Assembly: GCA_947652605.1 (NCBI GenBank)
Contig: OX393576.1
Location: 58,814,966 to 58,878,965, forward strand
Length of the DNA stretch: 64,000 nt
Direction of reading: 5' to 3'
Source of the DNA: Elmis aenea
Lineage: Eukaryota > Arthropoda > Insecta > Coleoptera > Elmidae
Below, piece by piece: positions 10,327 to 22,577 of this stretch. The notes under the pieces were generated by a model that was not told the origin of the DNA, searched no databases, and saw only the letters and a list, made by a program, of their open reading frames with translations. Position numbers and translations under genes: made by a program. Within the stretch, counting starts at the first letter, position 1. Every line of letters starts with the position of its first letter.

Positions 10327-12097
10327 CAGTGGCGTAGCTAGGGGGGCGAGGTGGGCGGCAGTTTTAGTCTACTCAAATAGTGTAAAAATGAAAATCTCAG
10401 GGTTAATAAAGGATCAGTAGATATAATAATAATTCATAAAAATTCATTAAAAAAAGGAATTCTTAGTGAAGGATAAAACGGGCTAGTCTGAAAACCCGCC
10501 CCCTTGTAACGACAGAAATTTCAAGTAATAAAATTTATGTTGGTACCCTAACAATTCAATAAAATTGTGATAAATTTCATTTATTTTAGGCATTAAAATC
10601 CATGCAGTTTTAAACTCTACTGTAAAAGGAATTTTTCATTCCCGTTGTATTTCAAATATTTGGTTTGAGGTATACATTTCTTTCTATATTAACTAATCGC
10701 CGCATAGCAATATCATTCGTCTAATTATTTGTAAATGGAAATGTACAAAAGGTTCGAACAGTGGTAAGAGAACTTTCAAATCATAGGGCACCAGAAACAG
10801 ACTGACGATTTTTCATTAGTTGTATGTAAATACAATTATTTTTGGAAGGTTCTTAAGTACGTGACAAAAATATTGGTCGTACGCGACTGGCCTAAGTGTG
10901 TGATAATCATTGAATAAAAAGATAAAGGAATGAGCGTTATAGCGATACTACGGCGTCCAGGTTAGCCTCTCAATATGGCGGATGCATGTTTCCGTTTCTC
11001 AGTGGCGTATCTAACATTTTTAAATATGTATTGCTTAATGTAAATATTTGCCTTGTTTTGAATTGAGCCTGTTATTTACTTATTTATTTCTTGTTTCGTG
11101 GTTGAGGGAATTAAAAAAACGACAGCATATTTCAATATTTAGATTGTTTATTATGAGAGTTAAAAAATATGCTGTACACAAATGCACGCCACAGATATGA
11201 CATACCATTTTGACAGACCACATCAAATTTTCAATACATGATACACTACAAAATATTAATGTCTACTTACCTATGAAACATAATCTTTTAATCTTCAACA
11301 TTTTTTGACCTAGTAAGACTACAAGATCTACAGCTAACCATTTTAGCACACAAAACCTTAAATTTCTTGACTGTTTGACCCGTCAAAACCGGCCGCCATA
11401 AGAGGCCATTTATGTCGTAATTTCCGTCGCCGCCCAAACACTGCAGTATAGTATTAAAAGCTCCTTCCTTTATCTTTTTGTTCAATGGTGATAATTAGTG
11501 CAATTTGAGAGGTATATAAAATCTTTTACCATTTATATTATATCTGGGGTCGTGTCTAGACAAGGCGAGGTGCCTTTGAAGAAATTCATAGTAATGTACG
11601 CTTTTTGTTTATGAGCACTTTTGAGCAATTTGAACAAGCAACAAAAATATAAATTTATTGCATGCACTGACGTTTTTCCGTTTTTTTTTTAAATTAAATT
11701 TTAGGCTGAAATATTGTGTTGCTTTTTTCAAATTTATGTGAATTGATGTTTATATTTATGTTATTACTTTGTTGTAATTTTGTCAAATATATTATGTATG
11801 TGTTCCTTTACCTAAATGGAAACTATTAGTGAAAGCTTTTTGATTAACAAAATAAAATAAAAATCAGTATATGTTCTGCCATAAAACTGTAATTTTGGAT
11901 GATGGTAAAGTAGGTACTTACTCTACATTATTTAACTTTGCATTAAAACAAGTTTGAAGATCTAAAATTAAAAAAAAATCGCCTGCGGCACATTTTGTCT
12001 TTTTTTTGTCGTACTCTGCTTGCTTTTGAAAAAATCAAGAACTAGCAACCCTCATTTAGAGGGGCCCTGGGCGGCACAAACTCTAGCTACGCCACTG
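10327..12097. mobile_element. Non-autonomous hAT element, 1.77 kb
   Basis: Ends are 'cagtggcgtagctag' and 'ctagctacgccactg', a perfect 15-bp inverted repeat. Flanks are a perfect 8-bp target duplication 'cttacaag' (10319-10326 and 12098-12105) that also fits the hAT preference nTnnnnAn. The interior is AT-rich and I see no RNase-H-fold transposase or BED zinc finger. A second 'cagtggcgtatctaac' at about 11001 may mark a nested relic. The 65-codon minus frame at 11288-11485 lies in a more GC-rich patch but is not recognised. Transposition would need a transposase in trans. Confidence 0.93.
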
Positions 12098-12105
12098 CTT
12101 ACAAG

Positions 12106-14568
12106 CTGTTTCTTAGGAAATCTAGCATATCTTGGTTATTATTAAAGATTAAAATAAACTACTGAAGTGTTCTCATGATACTTCTTAGAACAAATTTAAT
12201 GCTGTAAACCAAAATTAAGCCAAAAAATTTTTTTTTTTAAATATAAAAATGTTAAATTATAAATAAAATGATAGGGTAATATGCAACGATATTTTTTGCA
12301 TCTGTTTTAATCCATATAAGATGGAGTATTTGCATTTTGAATACATCTTATAAAAACCGAAGTTATACACCTAAATTTGTTATTTTAAATGGCGGTTCCA
12401 GCTGATACTGATAAAATTAAAAAGTACTAGTAGAACTTTTTGCTTTTTAAAAATATTTAAGGTAGTTTAAATAGTCTTGCAAAATAAGTAAATTACAAGC
12501 GATTAAAATTATTTTCTCTCGATTTAAATAGTACATTATGAAATAACAAAAACATTTTTGTAAAACAAGTGAACCTGTAAATGTCCAGCTTGTTTAAGTT
12601 ACAAGAACGCTTAAACAACTTAAAAGATTCAGTTGGTAAAGACTGGGATTTTAAATATTCAACAAACAGAAAAAATTAAACAAATCGTTTAAATAAATAT
12701 CATCTAACATCGTTATTAATTATAGAAGATGCTCAAACTGTTGATCAATAATTTGGCCACATATTAAATTTTTTCGTGGTTATCATTTTTATGCACGATA
12801 CTGTAAATTTAAAAAAAATTAAATTTGATCTACCAATAGTCTTTCTTACGTGTGGACAGATCCTTTCATAATCATGTATGACAGGAAACCAGATGCAATA
12901 AGTTTTTTTTTTTACAATTTCTGTATAAAAAAGGATTAGGGTTTAATGAAATACGTGCGAAGGATATTGAAAATGACCGTGGAATATTAATTTGTATTCT
13001 ATTAAATTTACCAAACAATTCAGTGAAAAGTACAGAGAAAATTTAATATCTCAAAGGGCGGTGCAACCCAAAGAATTTGGCAAGATAAAAAATAATTCTT
13101 TAACTTGGATAATGTCGCATATCTTGATATATTTTGTTATTAAACTAGCTTGTCTTTGCTGAGCGATTACTTTAAAACTTGTTCCGTTTATTTGACATTT
13201 AGATTCAAGGTGTTTTGTTACCTGTTTTCGGTTTGGCGGTTTTTCTAGTCGCATTGTGTTCAGAAACTAAGAATGCGAATCGATCATACGAAACAACGTA
13301 CAATTTTATTTAGCCAACGATTGATTATTCAAGACAGAACGTCTGTGGATGCCACCAGTTTTAATGTAGTAATCCGAAGCTCTCATAATAAATTAATAAC
13401 GTTTTTGATGGATCAACGCAATAGTGGCACTTCCAACAGTTTTTGAGAGAGTTATCCCGCTGTTTTATGATAGGTAACAACATAATGGGTTGTACCTGTC
13501 ACTCTTACTGTTCGTTTAGTGTGGTTTTTAGTTTTTTATTGCTATGAAATCATTAACCGTGTGTTATAAACATATCGCACCGATACAGATTGCAATAAAT
13601 GTGACGTTTACATATTTTACTTCTAGATAAAATATGCCAAGGATGTCTTGCAAAAAACACGAATTTTGAACCCACCTGACAAGCCCAGTTTAAGATAATT
13701 AAAACGGTCATATCTTTTTTATTTAGTGAATCCAGCTCTTTTCCAATATTCTTACAACTTTTTTTTTTAAATAAAGGCTAACTAAAATTAAATTTCAGCA
13801 TGTGGATCTTGCTTATGTTAGAGGCTACAGCACTGGTTTAAATTTGGTAAAGTTGCTAAATTTATTCTGAATATTAATAGCAAACCACAGTTTATTTTGA
13901 AAATGGCATAAGTCACTTGTATGTTATTTTAAGATATGGATAGTTTTGCATTTTAATGTGAATGAAAATATTTATGCTAACTATAGAGAAGTTTCACTTA
14001 TATTTGTTATCTCGGTTACTTATATTTTTCTCAGTTTGCATATTTTTGCATAGTTGTTAACGAATCGCTATTTTTCATTAGTGTAAAGTGACTTAAGCCA
14101 CTTTTAAAATTAGTAGTTGAAAAAAACTACCGACTTATGTTGATTTTGACCGATGGTTTTACTAAAATGATGTTTGATAAGACTGTAATTAAAAAAAAAA
14201 ATAGAGAGAAAAACATAAGTAACTTATACAATGTATATCATCATAAGTGTATTTAAGTATTTTTTCATTACTATTAGTATTTTTTTTTCCTGTGTATTGA
14301 AATATTGTTACTAGTCTAGAGCGACTAACCTACAATTTTATTCTAAAATTCTTAAAGACTACGTATTTATACAATAAATAAGTAACAAGTCAATTCATCA
14401 GTACATTTTGAAATATAAGTACCTATGTAGGTACAAATAATTTATATAACGTATTTTATATAAACGTTTAGTTATGTATTGAATCATTGTCATTAATAGG
14501 AGTGATGAAGTTTTTGGACATTCCACCTTTTTTTAAGTTTTTAAAATAACTGTGATTAATTGTACGTA
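12106..14568. other. Long AT-rich stretch without recognised features
   Basis: No gene, terminal repeat or tandem structure recognised. The 67-codon minus frame at 13051-13254 contains a donor-like CAG|GTAAC 33 bases after its ATG, but too little coding sequence to judge. Confidence 0.5.
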
Positions 14569-14746
14569 TACAGGGTGGTCCAGTTAGAAGGGCCACTATT
14601 GGAATCTCGTAAATAGTAAGAGCTACAAAGAAGTTTAAATTAGACAAATTGTTCCCCTTTGTGACACCTATTCAGTGATTCTTCAATGTATTAAAAAAGT
14701 TCCATGGCCTGCTAGATAATAAACAAAAACCAAAATGGGCATTTTG
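14569..14746 (+). mobile_element. Single arm of a TACAGGGTGGTCC foldback
   Basis: 'ta|tacagggtggtccagttag' starts the arm. It stays homologous to the left arms of the complete elements at 21778 and 48861 ('agggccactatt', 'aagagctacaaagaagttta', 'gataataaacaaaaa') and then diverges after 'aaaatgggcattttg'. The second arm is absent, so this is a one-armed or deleted copy. Confidence 0.8.
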
Positions 14747-15646
14747 AAAGAAATTGCAAGTAAAATATAAAGATTAAAATACCATATATTTTTGTAATCG
14801 TAAATAGCTTTAACTCATATTTCGCAAAAATGCCACTCAAAATAAATGGCTCATATCTGCAACGATTTTAATGAAAAATAAAGGTGTTTGTTGCTTTTCA
14901 GCTGTACCTTTTTTATTTAATAAAAAAAAAGTTTTGTAAAAACATTCCTAGACCAACTTTTGATTCTGCTTTAATATTATAATCAACTTTTTTTTTTAAA
15001 GTCGACTCGGTTTTGCTTTTTTTTGGCATTAAGTATTTTATTTGTGTAGTATAGGCCACATAAAGCTTAACAAAGGTTCTGTTTAGATCGATTAAAGGTC
15101 ATGAAATAACTACACTAAAATGCGCAATATGCGAGACTGTCTTTAGCAAGCAAATGTTTTATTTTTTGGAAGTTGTCAGGTAACATTTTTTTTGTACGTA
15201 AAACAAAATATTGTTATAAAATCTCTCGCAAATCTAATTTACTATGATGCAATAACTGAAAGAAGTTGAAAGGACCACAGTTTTTTAAATTGACATTTAT
15301 AATATTTATGTAATGAATTCCATAATTAGCTTTAAATGCGTATACTGTCAATCATTTTTTGTTCAGATGTCGCGCGCAGTACCTTAAAAATTTGCTGCAT
15401 ATCAGTCATTTGAACGGCATAAACAGTTCGATAAGGTGTTATGAGACTATATTAACGTAACTACAGCTTCTAAATATGTTAATATTTTATATACCTATCG
15501 AAAACAACTCGAATCGATCTTTTTGCAAACCGTAGCACACTTTCCATGATAAAATTTCCTTATACAAAGCAAAAAAATAACAGTTGACTTGAAGAAAGGA
15601 AACATTTAAAAATATTTTTTTAGGCGGAAATTTGATGCAACTTTTA
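14747..15646. other. No recognised feature
   Basis: AT-rich DNA between the one-armed foldback and the hAT MITE. Confidence 0.45.
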
Positions 15647-15654
15647 AATAGAGC

Positions 15655-15861
15655 CAGGGGCGGATCTACATAGGGACTAATAGGGCTTAAGCCCTGTGCC
15701 CCCAAGTGTCAAGGACCCACAAAATTGAATTATTATCATAAATTTTTAATACATTTTCATTAAAAATTAGCACTTTTCGTATAGTAAAAATTAGTTAATA
15801 TTAATAATATAACAATAATAATAATTTACAGTAGGCCCCGGAAAAGCTAGATCCGCCCCTG
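15655..15861. mobile_element. hAT MITE, 207 bp
   Basis: Ends are 'caggggcggatcta' and 'tagatccgcccctg', a perfect 14-bp inverted repeat. Flanks are a perfect 8-bp target duplication 'aatagagc' (15647-15654 and 15862-15869). The interior is AT-rich and non-coding. The element accounts for the open frame seen across 15487-15705. Confidence 0.95.
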
Positions 15862-15869
15862 AATAGAGC

Positions 15870-16495
15870 AGTTCGTGTAAAGCTATAAAAATAATTTTAC
15901 TGGTAGTTCAAACGGAAACTAGCACAAAACTGAAATATCTTAGTAATATAGTACGTTTTTCCTAGTACAACATTTCCTCAGAGGTAAAATTTATGTTTAT
16001 CGGTATTTTTAGAGCTAAAAATTTATTTTTTGATTAAAACCGCCCATTAAACCTGTATTATCCGTATTAAATTCTTCCTGTGGCTGCACATTTGGCGGTA
16101 GTCTAAATATGAAATGTCAAGGTGGTTGTAAAAAGTGTAACTAGGTTGAAAGCCTTGAAATTTAAAGCTGTATTGTTAAAAAAAAAGTCATGACCAGTTC
16201 CAGACCATTTTAATTACAAAGAATGTTTTCTTATAATAAAAAAAATTTATCGTAGAGGCGCCGTTTCTTGATTTCCAGTAAATTCTTTATTAATTGTGTT
16301 ATAAACCTTAAGCGTTTTCAAATGAAATATTCGTGTTTTGTTCAGGTAACCAATATATTAGCCTCGAGATTGTTGTTAGGTTGTTACACACATTCGCATT
16401 TCAAATAATGCAAAAATCATTACAGAGTACTTACCGTGAACACAAATGAATGGAAGTTTTTTTCTTCAACTTCTCAAACTACTGCGAAAGCTTAC
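15870..16495. other. No recognised feature
   Basis: AT-rich DNA with no coding or repeat structure seen. Confidence 0.45.
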
Positions 16496-16619
16496 CTTAG
16501 ATAATACATTTTGGAGCTGAAATTTATGTGAATGTACACATTGTTCAAGCCAATCGATTTTTCGATGCCTAGGGTAATTTTTTTTTTGTGTAAAATAATG
16601 AAATAACATACTCGTGCGT
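16496..16619 (-). CDS. Candidate internal exon, unknown protein
   Basis: On the minus strand a 124-base open segment is bounded by an acceptor-like 'ctttacgttatacag' and a strong donor 'CTAAG|GTAAGC'. It is open in the frame giving RTSMLFHYFTQKKNYPRHRK at its start, entering in phase 2 and leaving in phase 0. The donor is the best evidence; the peptide matches no family I know, and the run of A within the segment argues for caution. It is on the same strand as the candidate exons at 37543 and 4965, but the phases do not join directly, so no gene model is proposed. Confidence 0.2.
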
Positions 16620-18306
16620 CTGTATAACGTAAAGACACGTTTTACTTCGTTTTTACAAATTTGCATATAGATTGCATGTAAAGAAGAATTTAGATAACAG
16701 ATTTTCGCAGGTGCTCAAAAACTTCTATGCATTAGTTGATTGTAATATCTAACAATATTAAAAATTGAACCTTTAAAGTATTAAGTTAATAAGGTATTTT
16801 TCAGCGTCATAAAAGTATACTATAAAGTCAATATAACTATTTTTATGCGGGTTATAAAGAACATAATTCTGCTGATACATTCAGTATAAGGACTGAACTA
16901 AACAAAAAAGGCACGGTATAAATTTGAGTGTAAACGCTCAAATTTTTGCTTACCAAAGGGCAATTGTTAATTTTATCTTTATATAGGTAGTGGGGTGTAA
17001 ATATTCTAGATTATTACACACCCGTGCGTTATCGTAAAACGTCATCGGATGACAGTCATTACTTTTTTAGATCTAAATAAAAGTGTAGTGGCCATAATAA
17101 ACATTTGATATCGTAGCTCATAGATAAAAAGTGTTTTAGATACGTGTTGTTTTATGGTACTAATAAAGTTAAATCCTGAAACAGCACGGGTGTAGGTACG
17201 CTACAACTTAGAAATGTGTGTTTTTGTTTTAAGGGAGAATATTAGCAATTTACTAATTCAGGATGTCTCAAAATTTCTCAGTTTTAAAATATTTTTACAT
17301 TTTGGATAAATTTCGTTAATTTTATGATCATGTAGATTTCATGAAAAATCGTCGTAATATTTGAAAAATAAGCGTATGTAATTATTCAAAAAGCGTTCGA
17401 TACTAATTGATTTATTGTTTGCTAATTTTGAAATTATGGGGTATGAACTTACTAAAGGTATAGTTTTGAGTTACAGGTTTAAATTTATATTCCAACTCAG
17501 CTGACAGTTGCAGACCTCATAGTGTAATTTTCTAATTCATTGATCTCTGTATTGTATTAATTATCTGGACTGATTTAGAGAAGATACTGTAATCTTGATT
17601 AATTGTTATGTTTTCTTGATTACTCGTAACGCCTTGAGAGCACAGAAAATATTGACCAGAAAGGAGTGGCGCCGGTACCCACACAAATTTTTTAAAGTTA
17701 ATGTTTAGTTTAGTAAATGTTATTTTAGTATGTAACTCGTTTTTGATTCAGGGTTTTAAATAATTAATCAAATTTCCAAGCCTATTTGTAGTGGTCGTCG
17801 TCTCGTTGTACAACAAGGCGTATATGTACCTACATGACTTGTAAACACCGCAAGAGTGTTATATTAAATTTTTTGGACTAGGAAATTTGATGTGTATTAA
17901 GATATTCAACATATTATCATGCCTATATGTTATTATTCAAGGCTGTTATTAAATCACCTTGATATTTTTAATTGTGTTGGCTTGACTCAGCGTTTGCGCC
18001 TTTTTTTCTCACTTATATCATAACGTATGCAATAAATTTGTATAATAGTATACCAAACCGGAATATGTTCGCAGGTAAAAGTTATATTTAAATTTTGTGA
18101 ACTTTTGTAGTGTGGCCGTAAATTTATAATACGAGGAAATGTGTAACCAAAGCACTTATGTTTAAATAGATATAAATTATTAATAAATATTTATAGTGTT
18201 CACAAAGGTAAAATATAACTGAAGTAGTCTATGCATGCTTAAGCAAATATTGAGTTAGCGAATCTAATTGACAAACTAGCGTTTTTTTTTTTGTTTTTTT
18301 TTTTGA
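16620..18306. other. No recognised gene; one small hairpin
   Basis: AT-rich DNA. A 9-bp-stem hairpin (aaatttgag/ctcaaattt) lies at 16920-16945. Nothing else recognised. Confidence 0.45.
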
Positions 18307-19333
18307 TACAGTGTGTCCAAAAAGTAACGTAACGGATCAATATCTCGTCTTGTGAAAACTTTACAAAAAAAAAGTTTATACAAAAGTTGTTTGTGGTCAT
18401 TTAATACATAACCTTAAATTATTTTCAACTATGCACAGTGTTTTGTTTTCGCACACCGATACGTCACTTTGTTTTCTTAAACAGATCTAGGTACCAGTAT
18501 ATTTTATAATTTTTGGATTAAAATTGAATTTTCTTTCAAATATATATGGGATTTATGTATCTAAAATCAGTCGCTTTTGAGTTATTTAAGTTTTTATTAA
18601 AATATTGACAGAAACAGGAGTCTAAAAAAATAATGATATTTCACAACTTCAACTTTGCTATGTCAGAACGAATTCCTTTGAAACTTTGTAGGACAATAGT
18701 GTCAGTGATTTTTGACTAGTTAAAATTTTAAAGTAATACACAGTGTGTTCCTTATGCCCGATCCATTTAGTCAAACTTCAAAACACGTCTAAGTCAGTCA
18801 AAAAAGTCGCAATGACTCGAAAAATACTGATTTTTGATGAAATTGACCTTTAATAAATAGTTTTTGAAGATAATTAGTATCAATAAGAATATGTAAAAGC
18901 ATATAGGTAGGGTGTTTCATTAAAAACAAACTGACTTATTCGTGTTTGAAGTTTGACTAAATGGACCGGACATAAGGGACACCCTGTGTATTATTTTAAA
19001 ATTTTAACTAGTCAAAAATCACTACGACATTATTGTCCAACACAGTTTTAAAGGAATTCGTTCTGACATAGCCAAGTCGTGAAATATCATTATTTTTTGA
19101 GACTCGTTTCTGTCAATAGGTACATTATAAAAACGACTGATTTTAGATACATAAAATCTATATATATTTAAGAAGAGAATTTCATTTTACATCTAAAAAT
19201 TGTAAAATATACTGGGTGTTCTATTTAAAAAAAAAAAAACAGAGTGACGTATCCGTACGCCAAAACAAAACACTGTGTTGTTTAGTTGAAAATAATTTAA
19301 GGTTATGTAGTAAATGACCACAAACAACTTTTA
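18307..19333. mobile_element. Foldback element with nested inverted repeats
   Basis: The palindromic core is 18381-19333: 'caaaagttgtttgtggtcat' near 18381 pairs with the reverse complement at about 19315-19333. Pairing continues inward through 'tatgtcagaacgaattc' to about 18805/18945, leaving a loop of roughly 130 bases. A left end 'tacagtgtgtccaaaaag' stands at 18307 outside the paired region. Inside the arms are further terminus-like motifs: 'acacagtgtgttccttatg' (about 18741) facing 'cataagggacaccctgtgt' (about 18971), and 'actgggtgttct' near 19211. No coding sequence recognised. Confidence 0.85.
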
Positions 19334-19379
19334 CACTATTTTTTTTGTACTTGTCTACTTAATATGCTCCGTAAATTGA

Positions 19380-19512
19380 GGTAAAGATTGAGAAACAAAA
19401 ATGAAACAGAAAAGTCTTATAAACATGTGAACTCCGACGTTTTTTTCCCCAGAGATTCGCAAAATTTGATATTGCTGATTACTGTGTTTCCATACTTTTG
19501 CGCATCACTGTA
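19380..19512. mobile_element. Tc1/mariner-like MITE end
   Basis: The right edge, 'tgtgtttccatacttttgcg' followed by 'catcactgta' and TA, is the reverse of a TACAGTG..GCGCAAAAGTATGGAAAC-type terminus typical of Tc1-like elements. A near-identical edge occurs at 58621-58652. The matching left end was not found and the start at 19380 is nominal. Confidence 0.5.
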
Positions 19513-20779
19513 TAAGTTAAAATCATCTTAGCATAATTTGTATCAAAGAACCCTTGGAAAATTAAAAGGTATATTATTTTTAGCAGTAAATTGGCATAAT
19601 TAGTTGCAAAAAATTTTTAACCTTTTTTCTAAGAGAACATCAAGTAAATAAAGAGGTGAAACATATAATTTGAGGTGTTTTGATGCCTACAGGATTTATA
19701 CGCGTTCAGTTAAACGAAGTGAAAGCAAACATTCGAAACATCTTTAATTATATATGTTAATATCCGATTAGCTGTATAGCTTGCAATTAAGCAACATCAA
19801 TATTTTCTAATATAGAAGTTGTTGACGTTGTATATACTTTAAAAAGGGTTATGTTGATCAAATTTTCACATGCATGCGTCCGCACGTTCACTAAGCGGTT
19901 TAGTTGTAAGCAAATATTAACTTCCTTTTTCCGCCCACAATCTTTGACTTAATGCCGATGGTAAGAGATAGGCAGTAGCCGTTTTGTCGGTGTGTCATTC
20001 TCTTCACCACGTAATAAATAAATAGCCTTAAGAATTACGACCCATTGATAATTCTCCATTACGGACAACATGTTTCTATTATCAAGCGAGAATGGGTCGT
20101 TCTTTTTGCACTAGATTAGAATAAAACTGATATTTACAACCACGTAAAACGAAGGAGTGGTCAGTCTCAAGGTGAGTCGCTTTGTTCAGGACATTTTTGT
20201 TAAGGAAATCGACATTCTTGCTGCCAAGTGACACAACACCCTATTACGCCTAGTTGTAAAGTCATTAAATTGATCATTCACTTGATAACGGGAAAAACAA
20301 TGCTTAACTGGAGGAATATCTACATCAAATAAAACAACTTTGGATTTATGTAACGTCAGAAAGCGCCTTCCAGAACCAGCAAAAGTAAAGAAACAAGAAT
20401 TGCAAATATTTTGCTGATTTTTATGTTGAAATACTACAGACGTTTTTCTGAGTAATTGTTACTGGTAAAAAAATAATTTAAATCCACCTACCTACCTATA
20501 AAACACAAGGGATAGTTCCTATTTTGTATTGGCAAGCAAGTGTGACATTTATAAACTTAATCGACAAATTGACATTGAATTAAACGATTTACTAAAGGTT
20601 TATGATGGTTGATGTGTTTTAAAAATGAGTAAAATCAATCTCTTACATAAATTTGTTGTAAAATTTCTGACAAAAGAGACCAAAATTTGTACAAGGAAGA
20701 AGGAAGGATAAAAACGGTATATGGGCAAGACTCACCAACATATTTTCAAGTAAAATACTGATCTAAAAAACTTAAATGG
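19513..20779. other. No recognised feature
   Basis: AT-rich DNA without recognised coding or repeat structure. Confidence 0.45.
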
Positions 20780-20919
20780 GTTAAAGAATGGGCCTAGGAT
20801 TAAAAAAAGACTACACGTTGGATATTGAGACTGCCTACAACACCAAATCAAAAGTTTGCAGAAAACTTCTTAAGAAAATCTGGATGCGTCACAGAAAGAA
20901 AATTGTTTTTTTTTAAATT

Positions 20920-21036
20920 GTGGTTGGTGATAAGATTTGGGTATTTCAGTGGGACTCTCCTACAAATCCAGAGGCCACGTATGAGGTTCATAAAGGCTCC
21001 CCTTTTCCAATAGAGGCTAGAACTCAATTTTACGCG
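20920..21036 (+). pseudogene. Possible mariner-type transposase fragment
   Basis: A short frame gives GDKIWVFQWDSPTNPEATY, followed within ten residues by a KGSP.P block. In mariner-type transposases the first catalytic aspartate lies in a GDE(T/K)W(V/I) block followed by a DPE.K...W segment and an SP.PKK stretch, which this echoes. The second acidic residue is replaced (DKIW rather than DETW). Nothing upstream or downstream continues the family in any frame I can follow, so this is at most a small, heavily decayed remnant. Chance similarity is possible. Confidence 0.35.
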
Positions 21037-21111
21037 GAAAAACTACAGATTTTTTTTTCAAAATCCCAAATAAAACTATTATTTTGTAATTTTCAACACT
21101 TGTTCCCTTAA

Positions 21112-21777
21112 TGGACTTTTGTTTGTTTTAATGACATTTTGTTTAAATGTGCTTTATGGAAACATTATTATCTCGAGTTGTTGAACTCTGTTGATTTACA
21201 ACGCCCTTTACCACATACGGTTTAACAATAACAGTTAAAAATACTTCGCGAATAAAACTACGCCTTTAATTTCGTCATACATGGCGATGACAACACCTAC
21301 TTGGATCGTTAATCAAAGGATTACCTTACCGATGTATATTTGTTGCACATTCCTTGATCTAGAAATTATTAACTGTATAATAGTATACGGATAGCAATCA
21401 ACCTACAACCTTGGAAAAATTACTGTCAGCTTTAACTGTAAATAGCAAATGTTACAGTTGCACTTTTTGTAAATAATTACGGTATAATTAGTTGGGATGG
21501 GTGAATATTTAGTATTTGTGGGATGTTTTACATTTAAAAATTACTAATTAAATCTAAAAAATTAAAAGGACAAACTGTATTAAAAAGTAAAAGAATAAGA
21601 AACAATTTTATATCATCCTTTATGTTAACATGATAGACAATGTTTTAAATAATAAAGTTCAGTGTATTTTTTGTTAACCCTATTGCACGAATTCGGCAAA
21701 AAATTGCCTTTTTCACGAACTGGGCAAGTTCACTGATTTAGCGTAACATATACATCACATTTACTTCATTACTGTTA
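21112..21777. other. No recognised feature
   Basis: AT-rich DNA preceding the foldback at 21778. Confidence 0.45.
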
Positions 21778-22577
21778 TACAGGGTGGTCCACATATAAGG
21801 GTCACTATTAGAATCTCGTAAACGGTAAGAGATACAAGGAAGTTTAAATTAGACAAATTGGTTCCCTTTTTTTGAGGCCTATTCAGTGTTGCTTTAATGT
21901 TTTAAAAAAGTTCCATAGCACGCTAGATAATAAACAAAAATCAAAATGGGCATTTTTTTTCTAAATCGTTAATAACTCGGTCATACTTGATGGCACAAAA
22001 ATATTTTTGGGGTACCTAATAGTTGTAGATTTTTTACGCACTGTAAAATGAAAACTTTCATTTGTTCTAATATTGTTTAATTTCTTAGATAATTGACTGA
22101 CTTGCATTTTTTTAAATGAAAACCATAGTTGCCTATGACCTAATGAAAAATAATTTTTTGCTTCTCTTCAATATTCTAAGGTTTAATGTTAATGTATTTA
22201 TTTCGATATTTAGGCTCAAAACAAATAAAATTCAACAAAAAATCCCTATGAAGGAAGCTATGGAGTGTCATGAATTTAAACAATATTGAAACAAATGAAT
22301 GTTTTCAGTCTACAGTGCGTAAAAAATCTACAACTATTAGGTACCCCAAAAATATTTTTGTACTATCTATCAACTAAAACCGAGTTATTAACGATTAAAA
22401 AAAAAGCCCATTTTGATTTTTGTTTATTATCTAGCGTGCCATGGAACGTTTTTAGAATATTAAATCATCACTGAATAGGTCTCAGAAGGGGGAACAATCT
22501 GTCTAATTTATACATCTTCGTAGCTCTTACAATTTACGAGAATTCAATAGTGGCCCTTCTATGTGGACCACCATCTC
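21778..22577. mobile_element. Foldback element, TACAGGGTGGTCC family
   Basis: The left end 'ta|tacagggtggtccacata' pairs with the degraded right end '...tatgtggaccaccatctctg'. Arms of about 300 bp (21778-22085 and 22280-22577) share 'cgttaataactcggt' / 'accgagttattaacg' and 'caaaaatatttttggggtac' / its complement. A loop of about 195 bases lies between. The same element recurs at 48861-49571 and as a single arm at 14569. The short frame at 22286-22474 is arm sequence, not a gene. Confidence 0.92.

Noticed and set aside
13051..13254. 67-codon minus-strand frame with a donor-like CAG|GTAAC
   Set aside because: Only 11 codons precede the donor, which is too little to support an exon.
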